Part shown: positions 34,810 to 47,476 of the stretch, in pieces | How the letters are laid out: each line of letters starts with the position of its first letter | Position numbering within the stretch: the first letter of the stretch is position 1 | Source of the DNA: Aporrectodea caliginosa | Taxonomy: Eukaryota > Annelida > Clitellata > Crassiclitellata > Lumbricidae | Reading direction: 5' to 3' | Assembly (NCBI GenBank): GCA_020284085.1 | Contig: JACEVL010000479.1 | Span: forward strand, 80,001 to 144,000 | Length of the DNA stretch: 64,000 bases | The notes under the pieces: generated by a model | The model's database searches: none | Told to the model about the DNA's origin: nothing | Seen by the model: only the letters and a program-made list of their open reading frames with translations | Position numbers and translations under genes: made by a program

Positions 34810-36225
34810 GCCTAGGCCTATGCTCCATCACGGCGTTTCCAACGTGCCGAGCCTGAGGGCGCAGTAATCAGTTTAGTTAAAGACACTGCGTTACAAGTAA
34901 ATTATTTTGAAAAGATTCAAAGGGTTTCCGATAAACGATCGCTACGAAAATGACGATCTCTGTTTCAACAAAACTCCAGAGATCGCTAACTTTTGTGCAG
35001 CACGTCAGCAATAACTCGTTTCAAAACTTGAAAAATTAAAGTTTTCTTCAATTTAGAGACAAACGTCCATCCGTTGTTGTGCATTATTAAAAAAAGTTTG
35101 TCGGCCTACACCACTACGCTGTTGAACAGCTGCTCTATATTCACACACTCACACACACACACAGAGCTAGCGTGAGAGCACACACATTAGTGTTTCTGTT
35201 GAGTGACAGTTTGTAAAGTTGATCTAAAGTTCTAAAGTTGGGCTCTCCAATGTTCGAACGTCTTTGAAAAATTTTAACAAGACTGGAGTAATCGCTTTCA
35301 ATCTAGCACAACGCCAATCAACACAGACTTATAATATTGAATTAATTTCTAGTGCTATAAATATTATAACCAGCTTACTCTCTAAACAAAATCAATAAGG
35401 AAACGTCTTCTCCTTCATTCAATGTCAGTAATCGTTGTGACTAATATTATAATATTGATATTCTCGCCTTTGACAAGATCTGTCTCATTTCCCAGAGTTG
35501 GTAAGGTATTAAAAAGCTGTTTGATTCATAAGCCCTAATAATCTAGACCGTTTTGATAAAGTAACAAAGAAAAGATTCTGTACCGTTTAATTTTCATTTT
35601 CATTCACAAACTTTAACCAGAAACATGACGCCAAGCGGCTCATGGTAAAGTAGGAAATGCGACGCAAAAGAGGAGGATAACCAGCCAAACAATGTTCTCT
35701 TACAAGAGTTTCCCTGGTAACAATAATGAAACAAAAGCATTGAAGCAGACACACAAGCCAAGTCCTGAATGCCAATCAAGAGCACCAACAGCTAGAAAGC
35801 ATTTACGACTTCGTTTTCTCAGCCTCTGCATAGAACGTATCATGTGGCTGCCTCATTCAACACAGAGTGCAAATGTTTTCATTGCTTACAGAGTTTACTA
35901 GAAACTCTACACAATTGTAGGGAATCAAACTCAAAACCTCTGAATTGGCAGGATGTCTAGCAAGCTAGTACACCATCTAATTACATGTGTAGGCTTAGGT
36001 GATTTAGGATAATCCAGAATTTTTTTCTTTCTGAAAAGTTAAAGAACTGCTGAAAATGGATTCAAAAGAATTTCAGCTACCGATAGTTTAGTAAAAGAAT
36101 GTGCATTTTAATAAAACAATGTGCAGAACATAAATGAATGTACCACATCTTTACCAGACGAATGCTTTGAATGTCTATTGTTCGATGTAACGTGAATTGC
36201 ATTGGCAAATGTTTTTATGCAAGCA
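34810..36225. other. Gene-poor DNA between convergent genes
   Basis: No exon seen on either strand. A weak tRNA-like B-box on the minus strand near 35,925 may be another SINE relic. Confidence 0.45.
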
Positions 36226-36228
36226 TTT

Positions 36229-36455
36229 ATGTATGTATGTATGAGCACTTGTTATGCCCCTTCAAGTCTAGCTCCCGACTACAGATACTAACCCGAGTTT
36301 CGCAGCGACTACAAGCGGACACTTCGGGAGTTTCACGCCAGCGCATGAGCAATTGCGAGTGAAGGACTTGTGCGGCTTGAGGTGGATTCGAACCCGCAAC
36401 CCTCCGGCTGCAAGGCACCGAACATACCCCTACACCACCACGCCCACACAGAGTG
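36229..36455 (-). mobile_element. tRNA-derived SINE, family X
   Basis: The minus-strand head carries an A-box-like TGGTGTAGGGGTA and a B-box GCGGGTTCGAATCC with tRNA spacing. The body ends near a TATG repeat at 36,229. A decayed copy with the same ends is at 54,078-54,300. Confidence 0.8.
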
Positions 36456-36469
36456 TAAGAGTCTGTATG

Positions 36470-39400
36470 TATGTATGTTCACAAAAGCAAAGGCAACACA
36501 CCTGTTCACACACCTGTGTAGAAACCCCTCACAGTCATAATGTATGCATCTACAGAAAGATACTTTTCGATGATGTACACTTTTTGTACAGGTGCATGTA
36601 TGTACCTGCACATTTCTACGATGCTTTTAAATTCTCTCAAAAAGTACCATCACACAAGATTTTCTGCATGTTTCTGAAGTAAGTACCAGGACATTTCTAC
36701 AATGCTTTTAAACTCTCTCAAAAAAGTACCGCCACACAAGATTGGACAAACGTTCCCTGAAGTTAAGAAAACAGAAGAATGGATTAGGACTGGAAAAGGA
36801 AAACAGAACCACAGGATAGGAGTGGCAGAAGCTCATACTTGACACTAGCAACTCAACAACTGGACTAGTCTTTCATAAAAGATTGCAAGGTTTGACAAGC
36901 AATTTGCCAGCCGCACATGACAGAAGCCGAGGATTATTGAAACTCAAGATTAAAAGGACAAAAAACTTATCACACAACCACTCACAGATAATAATAATAA
37001 AAAATAAGAATTTGGGTATATAAATCATTAAAGTGGTGTCTTTGGGAGTCAAATGACATCAAAAATAACTGTTCATAATGAAGTCAAATTATAACGAGTT
37101 TATTTTCTTTGGGTTAACTATTTCTGGATTGATATTCCAACTGTGTTATATGGAAATTTATGTTAAAACAAAGCGTCTTGCAATGAATTACCTGTCCATA
37201 TACATACAAGTATTTTATTTATTTCCTTAAATACAGTGTGAATGTATTAACGCAAAGTCATTGGGGACATGCGTTATGATAGTGTATAAACCAGCCACGC
37301 ATAAAAGAGGACAATGCAGAGAAGTCAATAGTTAGCACTACACTGGCGTTCTTTCTACGATGAGTTAACCAATATGGCATGTCAAGTTAATAATTTTGGG
37401 GGCATAACACCACTTTGAAGTGAAGCAGAATGGTGCTTAAATGAGTCTACACTTCATAATGGTTAGCAATTGGTTCAATAAAGGATATACTTACTTATTG
37501 TGTGTATGTATTAATACATGTATTTTATTTTCACATAATGACATGCACCAATCAATGGTGCAATGCATTTTTGTGTGCTATGGACTTGCTCCAGATCCCA
37601 ATGCATTAGCCACCTAAAGGAGGCTCGAACCCTTAAAACCAGTGCCTATCATTTCGCTAACATTTCACACATGTACATGGATTATCCAAGTACACCGCAT
37701 ATGAACTGCTGCAAATAGAAAAAAAACTAACCGAAAAAGACATTGATAATGGACAATAACAAAACTGATTTAAGTGCAGATGATTATCAAAACCATGAAT
37801 GACTTTGGATTTACAAAAACTTGGCCAACACTAGGATTCGAATCATCACCATTGGCCACATTAACAGGCAGGTAAAGTGACACACACCGAAAAAGAAGAC
37901 AATGCCGTAAACACATTTCTGGGCACTGTACCAGTGCACTTGTCAATTTATATAGCCCCTGTTCAAGAACAAACCACTCAGAGGCAAATATGAATAAACA
38001 ACGGATGTATTATTCTTAAATTTATCACATGCCAAATTATCGATTAACCTCGATGACAAAGCAACAGTTTATAGAAATCACGTTTCTCTGCTTGTGTGCT
38101 GCTCTCTTGGAAAATGCACCACTGCACACTTTTAAGTAATGTCTGATAAGATAACACACTAAAGTAAAGAGAACGCCTTTAACACATCGGTTGTCAGGAA
38201 AAAAGTTCAGTCACTTTCCGTTTATAGCCAGGCATTATTTGGCAGTTGGCTAGAGTGAGTGTGTTGCACATCAGACAGTTTATGCCTGCTACTCTTCTAG
38301 TCACACAAACGTTATGATTAACAGACACCACTTAAGAGTGCAAGTGTGAGTAAACATATGCATAACTGACACCCTTAATCATGCTAGGTATATATTCAGA
38401 ATATCCACACTTAACGTGTCCATATATGTATATATATATATTTTATATATATACATATATATACATTTTATATATATACACACAGATATGTAACATATAT
38501 ATATACAGACATTCGGTGCAAAATCCATGCATATAATATACATATAAAAACATGCTTTAATGTATATGTATCAGACATTGAGACAGTATGCTAAGGTATC
38601 TTTAGTCCAGTAACTTTGTGATATAAGACAATCAAAAGAAAAGAATCAGAACACCTCAAGGAATCATCGTCATGGCAACTCTTCCACAATGGCGCCAGAG
38701 CAGCCCTAACAAAACATGCTCAGCCACTCCATCAAGACACGCCCGCTAGAAAAAAAAACTAGAAGTCAAATGGTCATATCGCCTCGGCAATAGCTAATAA
38801 TCACAAACGAAATCAAATTTATCCTTTTTCTCTGGTTGCAATCAAGCCACAGTTTGACTAAGCTAGAATCTAGGTTAGAAAATTTGAAGTTCATATAGCA
38901 TAATGTGCTTTCAGTGCCTTATCTGGCAATATTCAGCCTGAATTAAAAGGCTCCTAGAAATTTCCTTCAACTGGAAATCAAAACGCAGAAGTTCGCACAA
39001 GAATCAAAGACAGTGATACGTCAACATCATCCGAGTTCATATAGCAAGACCACAAATGTTTTTGTCGCGTGACAACTCCACAAACTGCCACAAAAAGGAA
39101 CGTCTAGCGTTTGGGAAATCACAGAGCCGAGATATCCCGAGAAATTTCCCGCAAACAGGCATCGCCGTCCTCAACCGTAACGCGTAACAGAAGAAAATAT
39201 CACAAAAAATCATTCCACCAGGGTAAGCTAGGTAAACTAGACTAACACAAACACGCATTTTTCTTTTGTAGATATTCAGTTCATGTCAATAGCAAACGCC
39301 AAGGGATGTACGAGAAAACCAGTCTACGAAGCCGTGCAACGGATGATCCTTTGTCGAGAATACCTCGGTAGTCAGTTCCCTAGAAGCCATTAGAGAAGTA

Positions 39401-39670
39401 TAGAGCCGACGTCGAGTAAACGATGGAAACCCGGCATTATGCAAACGTCAAACTGGTGTACACACAACTCGAGTCATTTCACGTTAGCTATCATCTTGCT
39501 CCGACAGGTCAGAGCAGTAGATATTGTTACGGCTTCAGTAATTGTGCACTAGAAACATGCTAAGGTGACGAGCCGTCTCCCTGTCGTCTGCCGGCTTCTT
39601 CTTTATCGTATGCGCCGTAGTTTAAATTTAAGACAGGAGACATATTCGAAGAGACGCAATATCGGCTCGT
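36470..39670. other. SMG7 3' flank or 3' UTR, gene-poor
   Basis: No coding exon recognised. It contains a TA-rich tract (38,425-38,560), a retroelement tail (37,455-37,500) and a family-1 LINE-end scrap (37,945-37,990). SMG7's 3' UTR must start at 39,677 and run leftwards; AATAAA on the minus strand at about 37,100 and 37,212 are candidates, but the end is not determined. Confidence 0.4.
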
Positions 39671-39677
39671 TGTGATC

Positions 39678-39758
39678 TCAGCGCGGTTCGCACTGGCGCT
39701 GCTGTCTTTGCTGCTCCAGAAGCTTCTCCAGCGGAGACAGTCCACTATTCCACAGCGA
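39678..39758 (-). CDS. SMG7: SMG7 exon 23 (last)
   Basis: Phase 0 entry after acceptor TTCCAG. Encodes SLWNSGLSPLEKLLEQQRQQ and a short basic end, stop TGA at 39,678-39,680. Matches the conserved C-terminal helix of vertebrate SMG7 (residues 1132-1157 here). Confidence 0.93.
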   Translation of the reverse strand, partial: SLWNSGLSPLEKLLEQQRQQRQCEPR

Positions 39759-42700
39759 CTGGAACAGAAAAAGAAGAGAATACGTAAAAATCTCTTGCAG
39801 AAAAAATCATAACCAGACAAAAGAATAAATAAAAACTTCATGGAACAGAATAATGATGTTCAGAGAAAAGAATAACTGTCACAGAACAGAAAAAGCAAAA
39901 TCGGAGAGCAGGATAAGTAAAAACCTCGACAAAAAAATCAAGATGGCAAAGCAAGTAGATGGTTGAACGGTAACACGCTGGCACAAAGATTAGAAGGACG
40001 CTGGTTTGATACCCACTAGCATTATAAGGTTGACTCGGAGCACAGATATACCATACGCAATATTTTCCATGTATCATTACACACAGTAGATGCATTGCAC
40101 ATGTAATCTTCACTGACGTAATAATAATATTCATTTATACAATTCAAACTGACAAACTGCAATATGAATAAATGAAACAGTAGTAACACATGATAACAAG
40201 TTAAACAGGAGTCGATTTTATAACTGTACGGCAGCCCATTAAGAACCAATCTGTCCTGCTGCTCGTGTTACGTTACCATCGCTCCTATTGAATGGAAGGC
40301 TGAGTCACCTTGTCGGGCTAGCAGGTATCAAACCCGCGTCCTTCTGTTTTTTGTGCCTGCGTATGACCATTTAACCATCACCCCGTGCTGAACATTTACT
40401 GACCTGCAGACCGTTGTTGAGCAGGCCGCCACTTCCTGCCACAGGGGCCGAGTTATTGGCCACGGACGGGGTATTCCAAGGCCCGTCGTTACTAGCCGCA
40501 GTCAGAGGCCGATTGAACAGCCCCACTCTGTATCCGCCTCCACTGGACACGCTTGAACGCTCATCTGGGTCAGGTGTCGTCCGCAGGCTGCTGTTACTTG
40601 ACCCAAATGTCGATGATGCATGGCCTAATGAACAGCAATTACAAAATCAGACTATCAGAAGCAATAGGAAGTTGTTATAGCGCAATTACCACAGGATAAT
40701 CTAACCAATCTTTTGTTCCTGGTATCTTTTGTCTCACTTCTGACTTAGCACATCAGTCAATAATTTCTAAAATGTTACAGTTTATTGTTGTTAAGTTTGT
40801 ATATTTCAATTATTCTTTGTTTTCACTGCGAGTACAAGACTGAAAGGGGAAAGGATGGGACCTACCGACCTGTATACGCCGCAGTTTTGTTTTTTGCAGC
40901 TTGCAACAAATAATTTTTTAAACTGCAGCCCTGTAACTATCCCAATGCAAAAATAAGATATTCCCCAAAAAACTTTAAAACTTTTTTTAAAAGTGTAAAA
41001 ATTGGCATTTGAATCAAACTCAGATTTCTCGTCTCTATCAAGTTTTAGGTAAACTTGATCTATAAAGGCAAGTAGAGCAAAAACCATGAAACAGTCATCA
41101 TACTTACTGTTGCCATCTGTTGACTTTGCAATTCCCACAGTCCATGGAGTCTGACTAAAAAGAGTGTATGTATTTGAAGCAGGCTGCTGTTCCTTTTTAG
41201 CATTAGCTGCTGTCATGTAAATGGAGCTGTAAAAATCAGATTCACAAAGAACAAATGCTATGAAATACGGAGTCAGAAAAAACAGCAGGGTAATATTAGC
41301 TACGTCTACGTAGAATTACTCTACAACAATGTCGCCTCTAAGACGAAAATATAATCTGCCAGTCTCGGAACTTCCTGCACAGATATCTTTAATAACTACT
41401 GGTATACTGTTTGACCTATTTTTGTTCTGCACATAGCCATAAAGATGCTGAAAGGTACCATAGCTTAGGGTAAACATTGGTCTATATTTTGTCAAAGGTG
41501 AATAGAGCATTCGGTCAAACACGAAACAAGTAATGTCTTCAGCAGATTTCTGAATGAAATCCATTCATCCAGGACCTGGGAAAATCGTCTGTTGAGAAAT
41601 CCAAATCACACACAGAAAATGACTTTGTAACCTTTCTCTAGTAAAGCATCTGTAGTGGAGTGGTTACCAACTCATGGCAATAACATTAATAAACAAACTC
41701 CTGAAAAGCATCCACCAGAGTATTAAACTGGGACTCATTTCATTGAAGAAAGATATATCCAATCACTTTGTTTCAGGCTGCACACAGTATGAAGAATCCA
41801 AAGAACACTCTCCTATGAATTGTTTAGGGCAACCATTCAAGCAGACAACAATGAAAAACATCTCATCAAAAGAAATCCTTAAGCAGTGAGCAAGCTGTAT
41901 AGTGAAATAAGTTTCAGTACATGGTTGAGCACCTGGTGGCCGGCAGAGAGCGGAGTGACCAGGGAGTGTCATAAAAGCACTGGGAATAAGGCTACAGTCT
42001 TCACTCACAAAATTTGGTTACAAACAGAAAGAACTGTTTACCAAAACAGGTGATGCAAAAGAGATTTCTTTTGCTAAGTTTAGAACCGCTGATCTCTCTG
42101 CATTTTGCACACAAACTTAAAAACTGACCTTTGTGAGCGAGCACCAATTGGCTGCGGACTATCAGCTTTCAGAATATCCTACAAAAACAAATAATTAATG
42201 ACGATCATACTCTTGCTTTAAAGATTGGAAAGGCAAGAACTTCATATCTGCATATGTATAAAGGTCAACTGGCATCTACTCAGGAAACGACGAGCATTTA
42301 CGCTTTAAAAACACCACTGAAACTGTTATTCAACACTTCGCCTGCACCGACAATCGAAGTAATGTAAAGGACCCTGGAAGTAGCAAGCTTTTTATGACGC
42401 TATACAAATCATTGTTATTATTACAATTACGAAGGAAAAGTAAGATAATGCAAAAAAGTGCAATGCTGTACATTTCCAGTCCAATCTCAGAAATGCAGCA
42501 GAAACTATATGAAATTCTAAATCTATAAATCTACAGAGGTAATACTTTACCCCAGTTCGGCATGAGAAGCTGTTCATTACGATGCCAGATGAAGCCGGAT
42601 AAGACAAGACTTTGTCCAGGTTTGACTACAAACATAACAAATCCCAAATGAACCAACATACAAAGCAAAGGCAAATCTACCACAAGGACTAAAAGTAAAG

Positions 42701-45700
42701 CTCCCATACCCCATGTGGAATGTACGGGAGGCACCCATTTCCTTCACTCAGACCTTGACCCAGCAATGGATAAATCACAAGGTCTGGGAATGGGACCAGC
42801 ACATCACAAGACTTGCCATCAGTAATACCCAACTTTTTGTTACTAACACTACTAAAGTTTTTTGAAACTTTTTTCATTTTTTAAAACGTTATACAACAGA
42901 ATACATGAAAACTAAAACTAGCCAATTTAAAAGCCTTCCAAAACAACCACTAATTAGAATGCTGTCGTTATACCATATTTTTCTTTTCAAGCCAAAACCG
43001 TCATGAATCTTAGTAGCATAATGAAATAGACAATAACTGTAACAACTACCTTGGTCACGTGGGTCTTTAAAGGCAAGGTTTTATAGATCTTACCACTTGA
43101 TATGCAAGTCAAACATGACAACAACTGTACAAATTTTCCACAGCCAACAGATTGCATGGCCAGATAATGACTTTTCTTCTTGACAACACACTAAATTTCA
43201 AATCAGAGCCAAAAAAGCTCGGACATGGGTCACAGTAGCCGACTGTGGGACACAGCATCCAATTGGTTAGAGCACTTGCTCCTTAATGCAGAGTACAGGT
43301 TCAAGCCACCCTTGAGAAGGTTACTGTGTGGCACCTTGAGTAAGTCCTTTACTCACAATGGCTCAGCACCATCGATTGACACCTGGTCATTAGATAATGG
43401 CACTGACTAAATGCATAATAACAAGTAACAAGTAATTATAATACCAATAATAAAGGCTGACTTGATGACAATAGGGTGCCTTTGTGTGACAGTCAAATTA
43501 GTTTCTAATTACCTTCATGTCAGGATTCTGTTGCATCATATCGAGTTCAGTCAAAATCCTCTTCTCACCCTGGAACATTCCCAACGGGTGAGTAGGACCC
43601 GACGCCGGAATATTGTCCAAGATGTCCGACATGTGCACTCCATTTCCCATGTACATCCTGGGTCCTTGTTGGGGCATGAACCGCGGCCTTGTGCCGTGCG
43701 GCGGCTGGTCGATATTGGCCTCTATTTCCCCATAGCTGAGGCCAGAGAAGGGAATTCCCGGACCATGATCTGCACCATTCATCAGGACAGACTGCAGGTG
43801 AGACCGTGCCGTAGGGAATCTGGCCGCTCCAACCCCCGGCGTATAAAGGAATCCATCGTGATTAGCGGTCTGCATGGACTGGTGGTGACTCATTCCATCG
43901 AGGACGCCTGGGTCCGGCGCCATGCCACCAGGCGATGTCTGGGAGTAACCCATCTGGGAGCCTCGAACCCCGGCTGAGGAAAACTCGTCGCATGGCAGGT
44001 TCTGTGACAGCTTTGGAGGCGGCTCATTGAGGCTCGGATATGGGACGAAGGGCATGCGCGGGGGCACCACCGGTTGTCTCGACCACTGCATCGGCATCAT
44101 CCCCATCGGCAGCGGCATGCCTCTTGATGACGGATCCTCCTGTCGTGCCATGTACATCGGCATCACGTTGCGCGGTGGTGGTGGCATGGTGCCGTAAGAG
44201 TACGGCTGTCCGATACGGAAGAAGGCCTGGCCCTGCGGCGGTGGAGGCGCCAATGGCTCTCGCGGGCCGAAACCCCGAATTCCTGGACTGTAGAGCGCGG
44301 CCAGCTGGTCGAAATGACCCGACTGGGGGTCCTTACCCGGTCCAGCGAATCCAATGCCGTTCTGCGGGGCGTTCAGAAGACTCTCCCGATCACCAGGGCT
44401 CATCATCCGCTGCCCTATGATGCCACCCTGCTGCTGCTGCTGCACGAGTGCATTCGAAGATGGAATTGGAGGCATCATCTGAGCTTCGCTCGAGGGTGAC
44501 CGCACAAACATCGGACTGGTACCCTGCTGCGTAAGATAATACGGATACACCTGCTGCGGTGGTTGCTGGGAGGCGGCCGCTCCGATGGATGGCATCGAGC
44601 CCGGCTGATATTCCCGCGTATAGCTCGTCTCCGTCGAGACGGAATGAGACGAACCGGGAGATCCAGCGGCCGTGCTATGACTGTTGTTCGTCAGGCGCTC
44701 CATCGACGACCAGCTGCCGAAACTCTTCTCACTCAGTCGCTCACCGTCTCCAACTCCAATTATCGCATGAGCCATTACGCCAGCATCCAGCTTCTCTGGG
44801 AGATCCTGCACATATACAACGTCATGTTGATAATGCACTCTCAATGAAAACCTCTAAACTAGGGCTGTCAAGTTTCTAATCTCTGATAAGTTCTAATCTC
44901 TGATAAGTTCTAATCTCCAATAAGTTTCTAATCTCTAATAAGTTTCTAATTTCTTATTAGTTTCTAACCTCTGATAAGTTTCTAATCTCTGACAAGTTTC
45001 TAATCCCTTAAAAGTTTCCAATTTCTTATTAGTTTCTAATCTTGGATAAGTTTCTAACCTCCGAGAAGTTTCTAACCTCCAATAAGTTTCTAATCCCTTA
45101 AAAGTTTCCAATTTCTTAATAGTTACTAATCTCGGATAAGTTTCTAACCTCCGACAAGTTTCTAACCTCCGACAAGTTTCTAATCTCTTAAAAGTTTCTA
45201 ATCTCTTAAAAGTTTCTAATCTCTTAAAAGTTTCTAATCTCTTAAAAGTTTCTAATTTCTTATTAGTTTCTTCTTCTCATTTAAGACTGCTACAATAATC
45301 GCTGCAACAGTGTTGTCCAAACAAAACTGCCAACTTACTACTTACATCAACCACATGGACAACCAGTAAGCAATCATTACAGCAGAGAAATCATTTCCCA
45401 AAGAAAATATTTGCATCATTTCTGGGACCATGATGGTACTTCCTCACAGTTTCTGTAGCTAACGCTTTGTGTGCTAAGCTAGTCTGCATTTATTTTCCCG
45501 GTAAGGATGACGTGCATACCTTAGCCTCGGTGGCTGTGGTCCTCGAACAGGAACCGGTTCTTGATGACTGGTTTATGGCATTGTCACGTTTCTTGTCGAC
45601 CACTTCTTTGTTACCCTTCTGCATGATTGCCTGTGTCACCAGAGAGAAAGAACATGATTGACAGCATTATATTATATCACACTCCAGCCATGAATAAAAC

Positions 45701-47434
45701 TTACCGAGACAACTGTTAACAATTACTAATAAATATTCATATATATAATAAATATTCAGCATTATCAACGCTTTACTCTCACTCAAGCATAGCATCATTC
45801 CTGAAATAACTGTCCAGAGACTGTTAATGACACATGGATGGCTGTATCTAGCTGCAGCTTCTAAGAAATGGGAACACTCACTCATTTATCATTGCCATTA
45901 TCATCACCTTTTAGGGACTCTAACATATAATTGTTCTAACTCATAGTAACTTCAGATGGTAAGCAATTACCTGAATGGCTACGTTCTGTCTAGTAGCTTT
46001 GTGGTCACCATTACTTCCTAAAACACAATGAACAAATGTTATGCTAAAGTCAACCATAAGCAGCAAGAAATAATAGTAAATCTTATAGCTTTTTACATTG
46101 CACTGTGGTGTCATGCACCTTTGAGCCACAGACATATTGATTCAACATAGAGAGCTGTGTGAAATTCCAATCAATATGATACATTCACTGGTGGCTGGCA
46201 CAGCAGCAGGCTGCTAATAAGATTGCCAATAACACTCCCACCTGGTGCTCAACTCCATAAAAGCCAAGGCTGCAAAGGTCTTCCAACTACTACACCTACT
46301 ATTCGTTTATTCGTTTATTATACAAACTCGTTGACATAAACGCAACAAGGTACAAAGAACAGCAGTTTAGAGGTCAAACTGAGTGGCTTACAGAAAAGAA
46401 GCAAAGAAAGATGAGGAAAAAATAGTCATATGGGTAGGAGGCTAAGGTAAGTATAAAGATAAAGGCATATAATTGCTAAATTGTTCAGCGTAAGTTGCCA
46501 TAAAGTACCCTAGGTGAAATCGTGAGGACAGGGTTGTAGGTCATAATGTTGAGTAACTAACTCCTGCTATCAGCAGAAACATCTGTCTGTTGCTTCTGAG
46601 AATTGTTTGTTGAAAGACAATTCAAGAGGATTCATTATGGCTGCAAAAATGTGTTGAACGTAAGTCTATGCGATGCTAGAATACCTTGCACTGGTTTGAT
46701 TTGCGTTGAGAACTCTAAATGTCCATTTGCCAGCTGCTGCACGTTGAGCAGATTTAAACTGTATCAACAAATATCAATACAATACACACTTATTGACAAT
46801 ACAATACCATAAGGCAGTAATAACACTCTGCTTACATCCATGATGTAAAGCAAAAAAATTAAGGTTTCATATGGTTTTATATACGAAATACTAATTTAAT
46901 TTGTCATTGAATTTGATCTGTTCTGATTTAATTTGCTTAATGAATCTCCTTTTATTACATTGTTACATTGGTACACTGTTACGGTCTGTGGTAATCAATA
47001 AATTGGATGATTGATTGAAACACTCAAAAGCTAAATGGAGAGAATCGAATTCCAAAGTCCTCAATCAAATTGAAACTAAACTGTCTGAGACAACTCTTCG
47101 ACAACAGACCTTGGAAACTTCTCGGCAATCCAAAATCCGCTCAAGACTAATCGGTGACATCGAAGCCTCATCTCCATTTCTTCGGTCATTGTTTCGGATG
47201 ACGTGGTATAATATGTCAAATCACTGAAAAGAGATGAAATAATAAAAATACTTTGGAGAGAAAAATTTCTCTTGTGTTAAATATTAAAATAACTACTGTC
47301 AAAGTAAGTGAGCATTTGAAGAAAATAGAACAGAATAAAATAGAAATGAATAGAATACAATAAAAACATTAATACCAGGTTATTAATAATGCTAATATTA
47401 ATGATAAATGTGTAAACAGTAATAATGATATTGT

Positions 47435-47476
<42 letters not shown>

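Noticed and set aside
36365..36450. Functional tRNA gene
   Set aside because: A- and B-box are present, but no complete cloverleaf with a paired acceptor stem is evident and the same head occurs with a shared body elsewhere; it is a SINE. The same applies to 2.4, 9.5, 31.0, 40.3, 48.3 and 57.8 kb.
43462..44879. Plus-strand ORFs of 94-171 codons
   Set aside because: Shadows of SMG7 exon 19 on the opposite strand; the minus frame has homology and splice support.
47015..47227. Plus-strand 70-codon ORF
   Set aside because: Overlaps SMG7 exon 15, whose minus-strand reading matches a conserved SMG7 helix and fits both phases.
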